64,000 nt of DNA from Macrocystis pyrifera (lineage: Eukaryota; Sar; Phaeophyceae; Laminariales; Laminariaceae), in contig JASSKH010000030.1 of NCBI GenBank assembly GCA_031763025.1, positions 2,673,197 through 2,737,196 on the forward strand, written 5' to 3'. Positions 34,269 to 43,935 of this stretch are shown one piece after another. Within the stretch, counting starts at the first letter, position 1. Each line of letters begins with the position of its first letter. The notes beneath the pieces were generated by a model. The model saw only the letters and a list, made by a program, of their open reading frames with translations. It was not told the origin of the DNA and made no database searches. The translations under genes were made by a program, and so were the position numbers.

Positions 34269-34667
34269 TCACTGTGCGTAGTGGTCTTCCCTTCCGCAGT
34301 TGTGGCAGATGACAACGGAGCTGGTATCCGATGATGATGCTGTTGCTGCTGTCATGATGGTGCCGCGTCCAGCGATTTTCCCAGTCTTTCCGCGCGAAAG
34401 TCCGTCCAGATATAGGTGCCTCATTGTTGCTTGGATCTTCGACAGGTCGAAATCCGGGTCCTTATACGTCGTCAGCTTGATGTCGCGGTAGCTCTCCGGG
34501 AGTCCTTGGACGATGATGTCGGTGAAGTGGCGCTGCATGCTGATGACGAAGCCAGCCTTCCTGTGCCAGTCAGCGAAATCTTCAGGCTTCTCTCCAGTGT
34601 ATGACTTGATTCCTCGCACAGCGTTGATCAGACTGTTGTTCGCGCTGTTGCCCGTCATGTTGTCCAT
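34269..34667 (-). CDS. Gag-like protein of the copia-type element, truncated in the zinc knuckle
   Basis: The frame from ATG at 34667 gives 132 residues. The body reads SYTGEKPEDFADWHRKAGF and GLPESYRDIKLTTY, typical of copia-type gag, and ends CHNCGREDHYAQ. This supplies C121, C124 and H129 of a C-x2-C-x4-H-x4-C knuckle, but a TGA falls one codon before the expected last Cys. Another frame continues from about 34315 to 34133 with a plausible acidic tail ending DDDFDKGFQF, so the gene is probably frameshifted. Frames upstream towards the LTR also look broken, which suggests a longer ancestral gag. Confidence 0.55.
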   Translation of the reverse strand: MDNMTGNSANNSLINAVRGIKSYTGEKPEDFADWHRKAGFVISMQRHFTDIIVQGLPESYRDIKLTTYKDPDFDLSKIQATMRHLYLDGLSRGKTGKIAGRGTIMTAATASSSDTSSVVICHNCGREDHYAQ

Positions 34668-34884
34668 TCTCACAGCAGTCAGCGACGTTGTACTCGTACG
34701 ATGTTGTAGTCGCTCGCAGCAGCAGTGCTAGTTGCTGCAGCTCGTAGTAACTCCAGGTAGAGGATGGCCCTGGCAGCTCTCTCGTGAAGCTCGTAGCGGA
34801 AGCAGCAGCTCGGGGTCCTGAAGCGCAGCCTTGTACTTGGCGTACCTCGCGGCCCGCAGCTCTGCTGTTGTGCTTGAACGTCGA

Positions 34885-34895
34885 GGCTCATAACC
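34885..34895 (-). promoter_or_regulatory. Primer binding site (half-tRNA initiator Met type)
   Basis: GGTTATGAGCC on the minus strand abuts the 5' LTR edge. It is complementary to GGCTCATAACC, the kind of sequence found in eukaryotic initiator tRNA-Met anticodon arms. Drosophila copia uses the same strategy (established knowledge). Confidence 0.6.
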
Positions 34896-35445
34896 TCTTG
34901 ATAATTATCCTTGCATGTGGCAGAGGCAAGCACTTCAATCGATGTTAACCGATTGGTAAAGCATGAGCTTCGAGCTCGAAAGAGCTGATGATGAAAGAGA
35001 TGGCACTCCAAGGCCTTGTCGTTGATTATTGCGGTCTCGCAGAGGAGACAGGTGGGGAGAGAAGGAGAGTGGGCGAGTGTGCGTTGTGCACGTGTGTCGT
35101 ATCTCGATCTAGAACTCAAAACAAAAATACTGCAGAGGGACCCCGGACCCTCGAAATGCAGTGTAACCTCAAAACTAAAACAAGCAAAACTCGGGAGAAC
35201 TCAGCCTGTTTTTTCGGGGTCCTACAGTTCCACCGCGTACTGAACCGTAACAAGTAATCCCGCATTCTGAACAAACTGCTACTCGTATGACAGCTCAGTG
35301 TACTGTTGTACTCTACGAACTATATCAACAGATGACTAGCCATGTCCCGACAGCGAACCGATAGGCTACTGACTACTGTTATTGTTGTTGTGTAGCAACT
35401 GACTACTGCCAACGCTGCTGTTGCGTAACAACGTAGCTATCCTTA

Positions 35446-35448
<3 letters not shown>
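34896..35448 (-). repeat. 5' LTR of the copia-type element
   Basis: 553 bp, the counterpart of 32229–32781. It reads from TATTAAGG to ATTATCAAGA on the minus strand and is directly followed by the primer site. Confidence 0.65.
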
Positions 35449-35806
<358 letters not shown>

Positions 35807-35904
35807 TACCAGGTATTCATTTTATAAAATTATGAAATACGTCAGCTGTGAGTTCGACTGATTATTAAGCAGTTGATACTCAATTTTGCAACCTGCGTAG
35901 AACA

Positions 35905-36001
35905 AGGGACCATAGTTCATGGGACTAAATACTGTTAGTAAAAATAGGGAAATGTCTAGGTTTTTGTGAGTACCGCAGGTCCTATTTACTATGGTCCCCC
36001 G
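35905..36001 (+). mobile_element. MITE family 1, copy 3
   Basis: Counterpart of 19388–19484, with one visible difference (AAATACTG instead of AAATATTG). Confidence 0.75.
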
Positions 36002-36433
36002 TAATAGTACGTCTCGTCTTTTTTTACTGAATTTTACTGAATTTTACAAGTGTTATAGTAAGCCGAACGCGCGTATTCAACATGCAATTCCTTTCGTAGG
36101 CCAGTGACTCCCCTGGATGCTGCCCGGGTCAACAGGACAATTAAAATAATCATTTCGCGCACTGACACTATATATAACCCGAACAGGGGAGAATGATATG
36201 ATGTTGCAACATGTCGAAACCTTTTCATTTTACAAATATCGAATTACATATAGAATACGCGCGTTCGGCTTATTATATCACTTGTAAAATTCAGTGAAAA
36301 TGGAACATAGACGAGACGTATTACGCAGCTTGCAAAGTTGACTATCAACTACTTATCAGTCGAACTCACAGCTGACATATTTCACAATTTTTTATAAAAT
36401 ACTAATTGAATATTGTTGATTTTTTGTGGTATA

Positions 36434-37111
36434 CTGTGATAGAGTACCCTGCTTTATAGTATATAGACCAACCAGCAGTAGGGACCGTTAGATATTATTC
36501 TAGTAATTGGATCTCATTCCTTTTACCGTCTGGAATAAGATATCTTGTATTTGTAATACCGGTGCGCAGGTTAGTATTCTTCCGTACACGTACGAATCCC
36601 TTCTACCGTCTGGAATAGATATTTCGTAGTTGTAGTATCCGGTACGCAGTGCTAGTATTCCTCGTACACGTACGTATCCCGTTTGGATTAAGATATTTGT
36701 ATTCGCGGACATGATACGCAGACTAGCATCTGAGTAGCCGAGGAGACAGAGATGTACGCACGTGGTATGTTCGTCAGGTTCTACGAGGTGTTGTACTGTT
36801 GAAGTCGAGGGTAACGCATGCACCCTTACGGGGTGTTGCACTATTGAAGTTGAGGATATAGCATGCACCCTTGCCAGTAGATTATAGCCGGTTGAAGCCA
36901 GATGATACTTCTGGCTTCAAAAAGTATCTGCTTCCCCCCCCTCCCTTCTCACTCTTCTCACTTGCCCCTTTTGAGCAAGCTTCGCACCAATAAAATACGA
37001 GAACTCCAATAAGAACTAGGTCCGAGTTTGACCAAGCACAGACACCTGTGTCACACTTCTTCTGTGGATCATCATCCCTTGGAACCCTTACTGCTCTATC
37101 CCATATCACAA
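36434..37111. mobile_element. 678-bp TA-flanked insertion with internal tandem repeats
   Basis: Unit 1 reads GTGGTATACCTGG where unit 2 has this insert between two TA dinucleotides. The ends share TGTGATA in inverted orientation. Inside are about three degenerate ~77-bp repeats (CCGTCTGGAATA…CGTACACGTACG, 36524–36720), two ~55-bp repeats (GGTGTTG…GCATGCACCCTT, 36785–36872) and a perfect 9-bp hairpin (GAAGCCAGA/TCTGGCTTC, 36894–36918). The TA target suggests a Tc1/mariner-type non-autonomous element; the short terminal match makes this tentative. Confidence 0.5.
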
Positions 37112-37416
37112 TACCTGGTGGTATGGTTCTAAATGTGAGTAATTCTTCCGGGGATGAGCTGCTGCTGCTGTTGTTGCTGCCTCTGCTGAGATGCCTAGAT
37201 TTATTTATGTGATCTGGCTCGAGGTAGCACCTAAATCAGGCATCGGTGTTCCCGAAACTATACAGTGATTTCCTAGACTACAAGTTATTATGTTGTGGTT
37301 TGTCTACATCGTTACTTAGTTATTACTGGTAGTAGGTCGTTTTATGTGTGTGTTTTCTACTTTATAAATGTTGAAATACGTCACCTGTGAGTTCGACTGA
37401 TTAAATAGTTGATACT

Positions 37417-37648
37417 TATGGCCTCTGCCAGATGATATCAGCAAGAGGGCTTCCAGCGAGGGACTCCACCAGTCTCGCTGGCCTCGCACTCAGTAAGTCT
37501 TGTTCTTAGAGCTTGTATTATCACGGAGTGATCCTCATCGGACCACGAGCCAGGTGGCTAGGGGACATCACACAGGATCCCCGGCCACTGCTCCACTCAC
37601 ACATGCGATTACACTGAAACCTCCACGGCTTGGTATCTTTTGGCTACA
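37417..37648 (-). repeat. 3' LTR of the chromovirus
   Basis: 232 bp, identical by eye to 42945–43176. It carries an 8-bp stem (CCAGCGAG…CTCGCTGG). Confidence 0.9.
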
Positions 37649-37726
37649 GCACCCCCAAAGCGAGTTCACTCGACACGAACGAGCTTGACAAAACCAAAAA
37701 ACCAAGACGAAATCGCATGCGGCAAA

Positions 37727-40700
37727 TCACAAATCAATGCTGAACTCTGAAGCAATTTTAATCTTGAGCGCACGGGTCATCCGTAATTTGCGCAATTCCT
37801 TCACGACGAATTCAGGCGCAGCAGAATAAATCGACCGCAAAGACTCCCACGTGCGCTCCTCTGCTTCGAAACCATCCCAATCGACCAAGACAATCACCTC
37901 GTTGGCATCATCTTCGGCCACATGCACCAAAGCATTCATGCGGCATTCACCCTGCGCAAAGGAATGTTGGAAAACATCCTTCAGATCAGCGGTGACGTTC
38001 AACGTCGCATCCGCATAAAATCGTAAACGAGCCACGTGAGCTTGATGCACCTTCCCAGAAACGATGTTCTGAACTGAGTACACATGATCATGATCAGCTG
38101 CTACCACACGCCACGGACCAGTCCATGTGGACAACAATTTCGGTGTGACACCCTGCCGACGAACACGAGCATACAACACGAAATCACCAACCGCAAATTT
38201 TGGCAACACCACCTGGCCCTGAGCCTGTTTACGTTTGTTGTCGCGAGACACGGCAACAGCTGCGCGAATATCGGCGCAAAATCTCTCCTGCTCTGCAACG
38301 ACTTCACGGACGTTCGCACGCAACAAGTCAGCATTCATCACGTCAACATTCCACCTGCCATCAGACTCAGAAACGAGCGCCGAGAAATCGGTACGCGGAG
38401 CACGCCCAAACATCACGCTGTACGGAGTGCTTCGGTAACGTTCACGAAACGAAGTGTTCAAGGCCCACTGAGCGGCCGGCAAAACATCAACCCACTCCGA
38501 AACCTGACGACGCTGTTCTGACAGAATGGAACGCAGAGCACGTACCACCTCTTTTACCATGCGTTCACACGTACCGTTCGACCACGGCGTGTAAGCGACA
38601 GCAAAACGATGTTCGATGTGCAACGCGTCGCTCAACAAAGCAAGCACCCTGTTCTTGAAATGCGTGGCGGTATCACTCACCCACACACGCGGCACCCCCA
38701 AAGTCTTACACCAGGCTAGCAAATGCTTCGCTGTGACCTCGGCTGTACAAGCCTCGGCCGGTTCCAACGCCACGTAGTTGGACAAATCATCCATGATGAC
38801 CAAAACATATCGGAAACCATCCTCATCAGGCAGGCCATCGCTACCTTCGGGCCCGCTGTGGCCAACATACAAAAAATCAAAGTGCACCACTTCTCCCGGA
38901 GCGGTACCATGCACCGTGTCTCCGTAGGGACGAGGAATGAGTGCACCTGCGCGCGTGTCTACACAGTGCAAACACTGGCGAACGAATTCGCGAACCTGAG
39001 AATCCATGTGAGGCCAAACACAATATTCCTTCAGGCGAAACAAAGTCGGCGCCACACCACGGTGACCAGCCGAGCGCATGTGCGCGCACACCATCAAACG
39101 AGTTTGAAGAGCAAGATCATCCGGCGGAATCCACAAGACGTCACGCACCCCAACACGCACACGAAACAAACCATCATCGGCCAAGGTAGCTTGACCGAAG
39201 GTTGTCGAAAATTCATGAACACCAACGCCGATACGAGCGACAGACCTTTGTTGCGAGGCACGAATCACATCCAATGCGGGAAGCGAATCGTCAGCATTAC
39301 ATGGGCTGTGCACGGCAACCGAACGAACAGGCACCGTAGGAACTTTGACCCAACGAGACAACAGATCCCCCCAACAGTTTCGATCGCCAGGGATGTGTTC
39401 GATTGCATAGCGGTATTGTCCTAAAACACCCTTCCAATTCTCTAGGCGTTGTGCCATGGTCTTTGTGACCGTCGTGACACACTTCTCCGGATTGAAAATG
39501 TACTGCAAGTTTCGATGATCAGTAAAGATATGAACACCACCCCAAAGCAGGTATTCGAGCCTCCGGAACGTATTAACGATCGCAAAACCTTCTTTGTCGA
39601 CAGTCGCCCAGCGCAACTGCGAACCTGTGAACGAACCACTCAGAAATCCGAGAGGCTCGTGAGACATGCTTTCCAACGCCAATCCACTGCGAAATTCGTG
39701 TTCAGGCACTTGGGTGAGAAAACTACCCCAATGGAAATCAGAAGCGTCAGGAAACATCAAAACAACGCACCCGGGACGAGGATGATGAAGCGGCACTGCT
39801 TGCGCCACCAAACCCCGTGCGGCATTCCACGCCCGCACCCGATCCTCCGTCCACGCGGTATCCTTGATGACACGATTGCGCGCCACTCGCTTAGTCCGAC
39901 GTGTAGCCCCAACAAGGAGCTCCTCCAAAAAATCACGTAACGGTGCTACCGTTTCCGCTAAACGTGGTAACGATGTACGCAACCAGTTGACAGCCTGCAA
40001 GAATTGCATTAGTTCTCCAGCGTTTTCGGGACGACGCATTTCACTTAAACCTTGCACTCGAGCGGGGTCATGGGACACGACACCATTGGAATACACCTTA
40101 CCACACCAGACCAGTTCACGAGAGAAGAAGGTACACTTGTGGGCGGCGACAAACAGTCCAACATTCTCCAGGCGTTCAAGAATGTCATCAAGCAGCTGCA
40201 GAAGAGCTTCTTCGGTGTCTGCGAAAAAGAAAACGTCATCGACCCAAACTTTGCAATCCAAACCACGCAACACTTCAGTCATGACACCTTGGAAATAAGA
40301 AGTCGCATTCAAAACACCTTGGGGAACACGGGTAGGCGTGAACAAACCGTCGCTTGTCGCCATGGTGAAGACGTCTTGCGCCTCCGGAGCCAAAGGCATC
40401 TGCCAGTACCCTTGAAGTAGGTCCAGCTTGCCGAAGAAACGCGCCCCCAGCAGATCTCCCATGTCTTCATGGTTGGGCATGACGCCCGGGGACTTCTCCA
40501 CCTGTGCGTTCACCGCCGAGTAGTCGCTCACCAAACGGAAAGAGTCCTTCTTGGGCACCGCCATCGCCGGACTCGCCCACACCGCCTGGATGTTGTGGTA
40601 GACAAAGCCAAAAAACACCAAAGCAGCAATGCACTTCGAGAGCCAGTCCCTTTTCGTCGGTTCGTACCGACGTGGCGTTGCCTTGACAGGCTTCGCCTGT

Positions 40701-42649
40701 TGCTTCAGCTGCACTCGCATCGGCTCCACTTGCGCTGGCGGATCACCACACAGCGCACGGCGAAAAGCACCCACGCGACGAGCCAAAATTTCGCGCAAAC
40801 GGGTTGCTCCGCCGACGCTTAATCCACTCTGCTCTGCCTGCTGCACGCTGTCCTCCAACGCCCGTTCTCGGGCCGTCCGCTCCGCCTCCGGATCCATGAA
40901 CATGTCTGGCCCCCGGTCGACCAAATGTTCCACCGCCTTGTCCTCCGGAGCATCCACCGTAGCCTCGGTCTGAAAAGCACGCACGGAAACCGTCACTCTG
41001 CGCGCCGCAAGGTAACTCGGAGTCTCCACACCGGTCGATACCGGCACTGCGCGAGGGCGAAGCTTCTCCAGAGCTTCACGGTAGACGTCGATGCCAAGAG
41101 CTTTCATGGTAGCCATGCCAAACAGAACTACGTTATCTGTACCAGGCATGACCGCGAAAGTGATGGGCTCCAATTTCACCGCTCCCCACGGCGTCCGTAC
41201 ACTCACGGCAATCGGCACCGTTTTGTGCGTGACCATCACTGAAACACCCGTAGCGGTTTTCGCCTGCTGCGGGCCATTTTCGAACGGAATTTGCAGATCG
41301 GCGCCGCCGAAATGCGAAGACAGCTGCTGAAGTAAGCCGACACCGATGGACGTGAGCGCCGACCCCGAATCAAGGATCACACGCGCCATCAGCGAACCAA
41401 CCGACCCTGGCAAAGAGAGATCAGCGCGTAAACACTCAGCGCTGCGATCGACAGGCACTTCACCTGCCGTTGAACTCTGGTCGGTACCAAGAGTCACCTG
41501 ACGCCATGGCTGCCCTCCTACAGCCGGCGCCGAAGAAATAGAATCGGCGGTCCACCCCGACCAAGACGTCGAATATACAGACGGTTCCGGCGCTACCGCC
41601 CCTGCAGCAGCACCAGACACTGACTCCGCCCGCTCGGTGGATGGCGAAGTTCTCGCTCCAGCAGCACCCACCGATGTTCCAGCTCCTCCAACGTATACAG
41701 CTCGGCCGGCAACAGACGAACCAGATCCCGACCCAGCGGCTCCTGCCGCTGGCGCACCAGAAGTTGAAGAAGCAACAGCAGAAGTTCCACCGCCCGCTGT
41801 CAATTGATTGCCACCACGGCCACCGCGCCCGCGTCCATGGTTGAATCTGCCCCGGCCGCCATTGCGGCCCCCGCGATACCCTGACGACCCGCGCCCACCA
41901 CTGCTGGGAGCTGTGCCGCCACCGCGAGCTTTTGGGCAATCAGAAACATAATGGTTGGGATCACCACACTCGAAACAGACGCGAACAAACGACTTTTTCG
42001 CGGACTGCTGCTGTTTCGGTTTCTGCTGCTGTTGGCGTCGCGGTTCAGCTGCCCCTGCAGCATCTTTCCGACCATACGCCTCGATGAATTTCCACTGTTC
42101 TGCAGCAGAAAAAATTTGGTCCATGACCAATGCCGGGTCCTTCTTCCACCCTGCAGCGTACGTTAGCTGACCTTTTACGTACTTTTTGAACTCGGACGGC
42201 CATAAGCCATCCACCAACGCCATGCTCACAAATTCCGCCGGTCCGGGCAACCACGAACGGTCCTGCGCGCGGTACATGGCATGCACCGCGTGATTCTCCG
42301 CAAAATACTTTTCCATAGCGGAGTTTACCATCATCGCGCGGTCTTTGACGGATGTTTCACCGCCCTGCTTTTCATCGCGCCTCATTGAGAGAACGCGACG
42401 CAAGTCCGCTGCCGCCCGCGAGGTGTCAAATCTGTTGCTGGTGGTTGTGTAACCAGCGTGCTGCCTAACAGCGTCCAACAACTCCGAGGCGGTCATCGTA
42501 GTCTGATGCTTGTAAAATCCCTCAAAACACCGATGAATGTAATTGGGGATAAGCTGGCCCATGCTCACTTTGGAGTGCTGAACCACCCCCTGAGCGTTGG
42601 CGAGCTGCAGCCGTTCCTCATAATCGAGGTACGCTGCGTAAAAAAACAC
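37727..42649 (-). CDS. Chromovirus gag-pol polyprotein
   Basis: About 1640 residues. Numbering is from the GTG codon at 42649, the edge of the open frame, not a proven start. Zinc knuckle C225-C228-H233-C238 is followed by a Gly/Arg/Ala-rich linker. The protease has DSGS at 427–430. Reverse transcriptase spans about 655–840 with KLDLLQGYWQMP and a VWVDD catalytic motif at 801–805. RNase H has D968, E1020 and D1044. Integrase has H1190/H1196/C1226/C1229 zinc ligands and a D1258–D1326–E1362 triad with 35 residues between the last two. A chromodomain at about 1575–1630 has VLVDWDGFEAEERTWESL. All key residues are present. The first in-frame Met is residue 30. A better ATG lies upstream in another frame (42737), see the entry there. 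The chromodomain should direct integration through histone marks (known for the family). Confidence 0.92.
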   Translation of the reverse strand: MFFYAAYLDYEERLQLANAQGVVQHSKVSMGQLIPNYIHRCFEGFYKHQTTMTASELLDAVRQHAGYTTTSNRFDTSRAAADLRRVLSMRRDEKQGGETSVKDRAMMVNSAMEKYFAENHAVHAMYRAQDRSWLPGPAEFVSMALVDGLWPSEFKKYVKGQLTYAAGWKKDPALVMDQIFSAAEQWKFIEAYGRKDAAGAAEPRRQQQQKPKQQQSAKKSFVRVCFECGDPNHYVSDCPKARGGGTAPSSGGRGSSGYRGGRNGGRGRFNHGRGRGGRGGNQLTAGGGTSAVASSTSGAPAAGAAGSGSGSSVAGRAVYVGGAGTSVGAAGARTSPSTERAESVSGAAAGAVAPEPSVYSTSWSGWTADSISSAPAVGGQPWRQVTLGTDQSSTAGEVPVDRSAECLRADLSLPGSVGSLMARVILDSGSALTSIGVGLLQQLSSHFGGADLQIPFENGPQQAKTATGVSVMVTHKTVPIAVSVRTPWGAVKLEPITFAVMPGTDNVVLFGMATMKALGIDVYREALEKLRPRAVPVSTGVETPSYLAARRVTVSVRAFQTEATVDAPEDKAVEHLVDRGPDMFMDPEAERTARERALEDSVQQAEQSGLSVGGATRLREILARRVGAFRRALCGDPPAQVEPMRVQLKQQAKPVKATPRRYEPTKRDWLSKCIAALVFFGFVYHNIQAVWASPAMAVPKKDSFRLVSDYSAVNAQVEKSPGVMPNHEDMGDLLGARFFGKLDLLQGYWQMPLAPEAQDVFTMATSDGLFTPTRVPQGVLNATSYFQGVMTEVLRGLDCKVWVDDVFFFADTEEALLQLLDDILERLENVGLFVAAHKCTFFSRELVWCGKVYSNGVVSHDPARVQGLSEMRRPENAGELMQFLQAVNWLRTSLPRLAETVAPLRDFLEELLVGATRRTKRVARNRVIKDTAWTEDRVRAWNAARGLVAQAVPLHHPRPGCVVLMFPDASDFHWGSFLTQVPEHEFRSGLALESMSHEPLGFLSGSFTGSQLRWATVDKEGFAIVNTFRRLEYLLWGGVHIFTDHRNLQYIFNPEKCVTTVTKTMAQRLENWKGVLGQYRYAIEHIPGDRNCWGDLLSRWVKVPTVPVRSVAVHSPCNADDSLPALDVIRASQQRSVARIGVGVHEFSTTFGQATLADDGLFRVRVGVRDVLWIPPDDLALQTRLMVCAHMRSAGHRGVAPTLFRLKEYCVWPHMDSQVREFVRQCLHCVDTRAGALIPRPYGDTVHGTAPGEVVHFDFLYVGHSGPEGSDGLPDEDGFRYVLVIMDDLSNYVALEPAEACTAEVTAKHLLAWCKTLGVPRVWVSDTATHFKNRVLALLSDALHIEHRFAVAYTPWSNGTCERMVKEVVRALRSILSEQRRQVSEWVDVLPAAQWALNTSFRERYRSTPYSVMFGRAPRTDFSALVSESDGRWNVDVMNADLLRANVREVVAEQERFCADIRAAVAVSRDNKRKQAQGQVVLPKFAVGDFVLYARVRRQGVTPKLLSTWTGPWRVVAADHDHVYSVQNIVSGKVHQAHVARLRFYADATLNVTADLKDVFQHSFAQGECRMNALVHVAEDDANEVIVLVDWDGFEAEERTWESLRSIYSAAPEFVVKELRKLRMTRALKIKIASEFSIDL

Positions 42650-42737
42650 GAGAGGCCTGCTCGGTCCACACCTCTCCGTATTTCGGTGGAGTCAGAGACT
42701 CCCCTACCACCAGCGGCGTGCTTGCCGTGTGCGCCAT
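42618..42737 (-). CDS. Short upstream frame with the best gag start codon (39 codons)
   Basis: ATG at 42737 has A at −3 and G at +4 and opens MAHTASTPLVVGESLTPPKY. After 31 codons it reaches a run of seven T (42646–42640 on the minus strand), beyond which the polyprotein frame lies at +1. In this frame the peptide ends at TGA 42618. Either the T7 run holds an extra base that disables gag, or ribosomes shift +1 there, or translation starts downstream. The overlap of about 30 bp and the protein-like composition support a former or recoded gag N-terminus. Confidence 0.5.
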   Translation of the reverse strand: MAHTASTPLVVGESLTPPKYGEVWTEQASRVFLRSVPRL

Positions 42738-42944
42738 AATCCACAGCAGTCCACCTGGACTCTACTGTAATAACGGAGAAACTGCCGCCTGACCTGTGCG
42801 TCCTCCAGCTCCCGGAGCGTCCTCCCCTGCTGTGCGCTTCAAGCCGTTTCGATCCGTCCAACGGGCCAACTGCCTTCCCAGCTGTGACCCAATACTCCGC
42901 AGCCGAAAACTCCTCCAACAGAAGTTCCGCGAATATCTAGATAT

Positions 42945-43176
42945 TATGGCCTCTGCCAGATGATATCAGCAAGAGGGCTTCCAGCGAGGGACTCCACCAG
43001 TCTCGCTGGCCTCGCACTCAGTAAGTCTTGTTCTTAGAGCTTGTATTATCACGGAGTGATCCTCATCGGACCACGAGCCAGGTGGCTAGGGGACATCACA
43101 CAGGATCCCCGGCCACTGCTCCACTCACACATGCGATTACACTGAAACCTCCACGGCTTGGTATCTTTTGGCTACA
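42945..43176 (-). repeat. 5' LTR of the chromovirus
   Basis: 232 bp, starting TGTAGCCAAAAGATACC on the minus strand and ending GCAGAGGCCATA. Promoter elements inside could not be assigned with confidence. Confidence 0.9.
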
Positions 43177-43364
43177 TACTCAACTGTGCAAGCTGCGTAA
43201 TACGTCTCGTCTATATTCCATTTTTACCGAATTTTACAAGTAATATATTGTGATAAACCGAACGCGCGTATTCTATATGTAATTCCTTGTCAAAGATCTA
43301 TTTGTAAAACTCTAAATTCCGTAATTTCTTGATTTCTTGGTGGGAATTGACGGGAAAAGACGAC

Positions 43365-43700
43365 GGGCACCAGTGTATCTTGGACGGGAAAAGCTAATTA
43401 TTTGTGTCAGCGACAGGGGACTGTATATGACAACGGTGCAGTTTTTGATGGCGGGACGGGACGGTAAATTTACGGTGTCGCGACGGGACGGGACGGTAAT
43501 TCCCAACGGGAGATATCATATCGGCGGGACGGGACAGTAAAGTACAACGGAAGAGGTTATTTCGTTAGGACAGGACGGTCAATGACGACGATCAGGGAAT
43601 TTATCGACGGGACGGGGCGCCGGGACCATTTTGACGACGGTTTTACCGTTTCGTCCCGTCCCGTCCCGTCCCGCCGCTACCGTCGTTCCCGTCCCGTCAA
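43365..43700. repeat. GACGGG minisatellite with inverted end, unit 2/3 junction
   Basis: Counterpart of 20381–20720. The inverted CCGTCCCG part has one more GTCCC copy than the unit 1/2 junction. Confidence 0.7.
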
Positions 43701-43935
43701 AATAAGCCTTGAATATTTCTTGATGCAGAGCGAGACGAGATCCCACCCGCGAGCTTTTACAGCAGTACCCACGTACTCCTAGATAAAGAAAACACCTGCA
43801 GGATTAATAGTACGGGAGTAGTACGGTAGTAGCTGTTCCCCTTCCTGATGATGCGCCGTGGGTTGTCTCGGTGTCTTGAAGGGGACGACGGGAAGAATCT
43901 GGAGAGGCCACGAGGTATATCTGTACGTAGGGGCC

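Larger units (their letters stand above)
35807..37119. mobile_element. CCAGGTAT foldback element, unit 2 (interrupted)
   Basis: Same arms as 19290–19915, with the MITE at 35905–36001 in the left arm. The right end is split by a 678-bp insertion just before TACCTGG. Confidence 0.6.
37417..43176 (-). mobile_element. Full-length Ty3/gypsy chromovirus
   Basis: 5760 bp flanked by TACT (37413–37416 and 43177–43180). The empty site GATACTCAACTG is preserved in unit 1 at about 20210. The two 232-bp LTRs are identical by eye and have TGTAGCC…GGCCATA ends. One long frame encodes gag zinc knuckle, protease, reverse transcriptase, RNase H, integrase and a C-terminal chromodomain. Identical LTRs and an intact polyprotein frame point to a recent insertion. 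The GCTTTGGGGGTGC stretch before the 3' LTR could serve as polypurine tract. The usual TGG-type primer site is missing after the 5' LTR, where ATATCTAGATAT follows instead. Confidence 0.9.

Noticed and set aside
38084..40298. Long plus-strand frames antisense to the polyprotein
   Set aside because: They are shadows of the highly biased pol coding sequence, and all domain signatures are on the minus strand.
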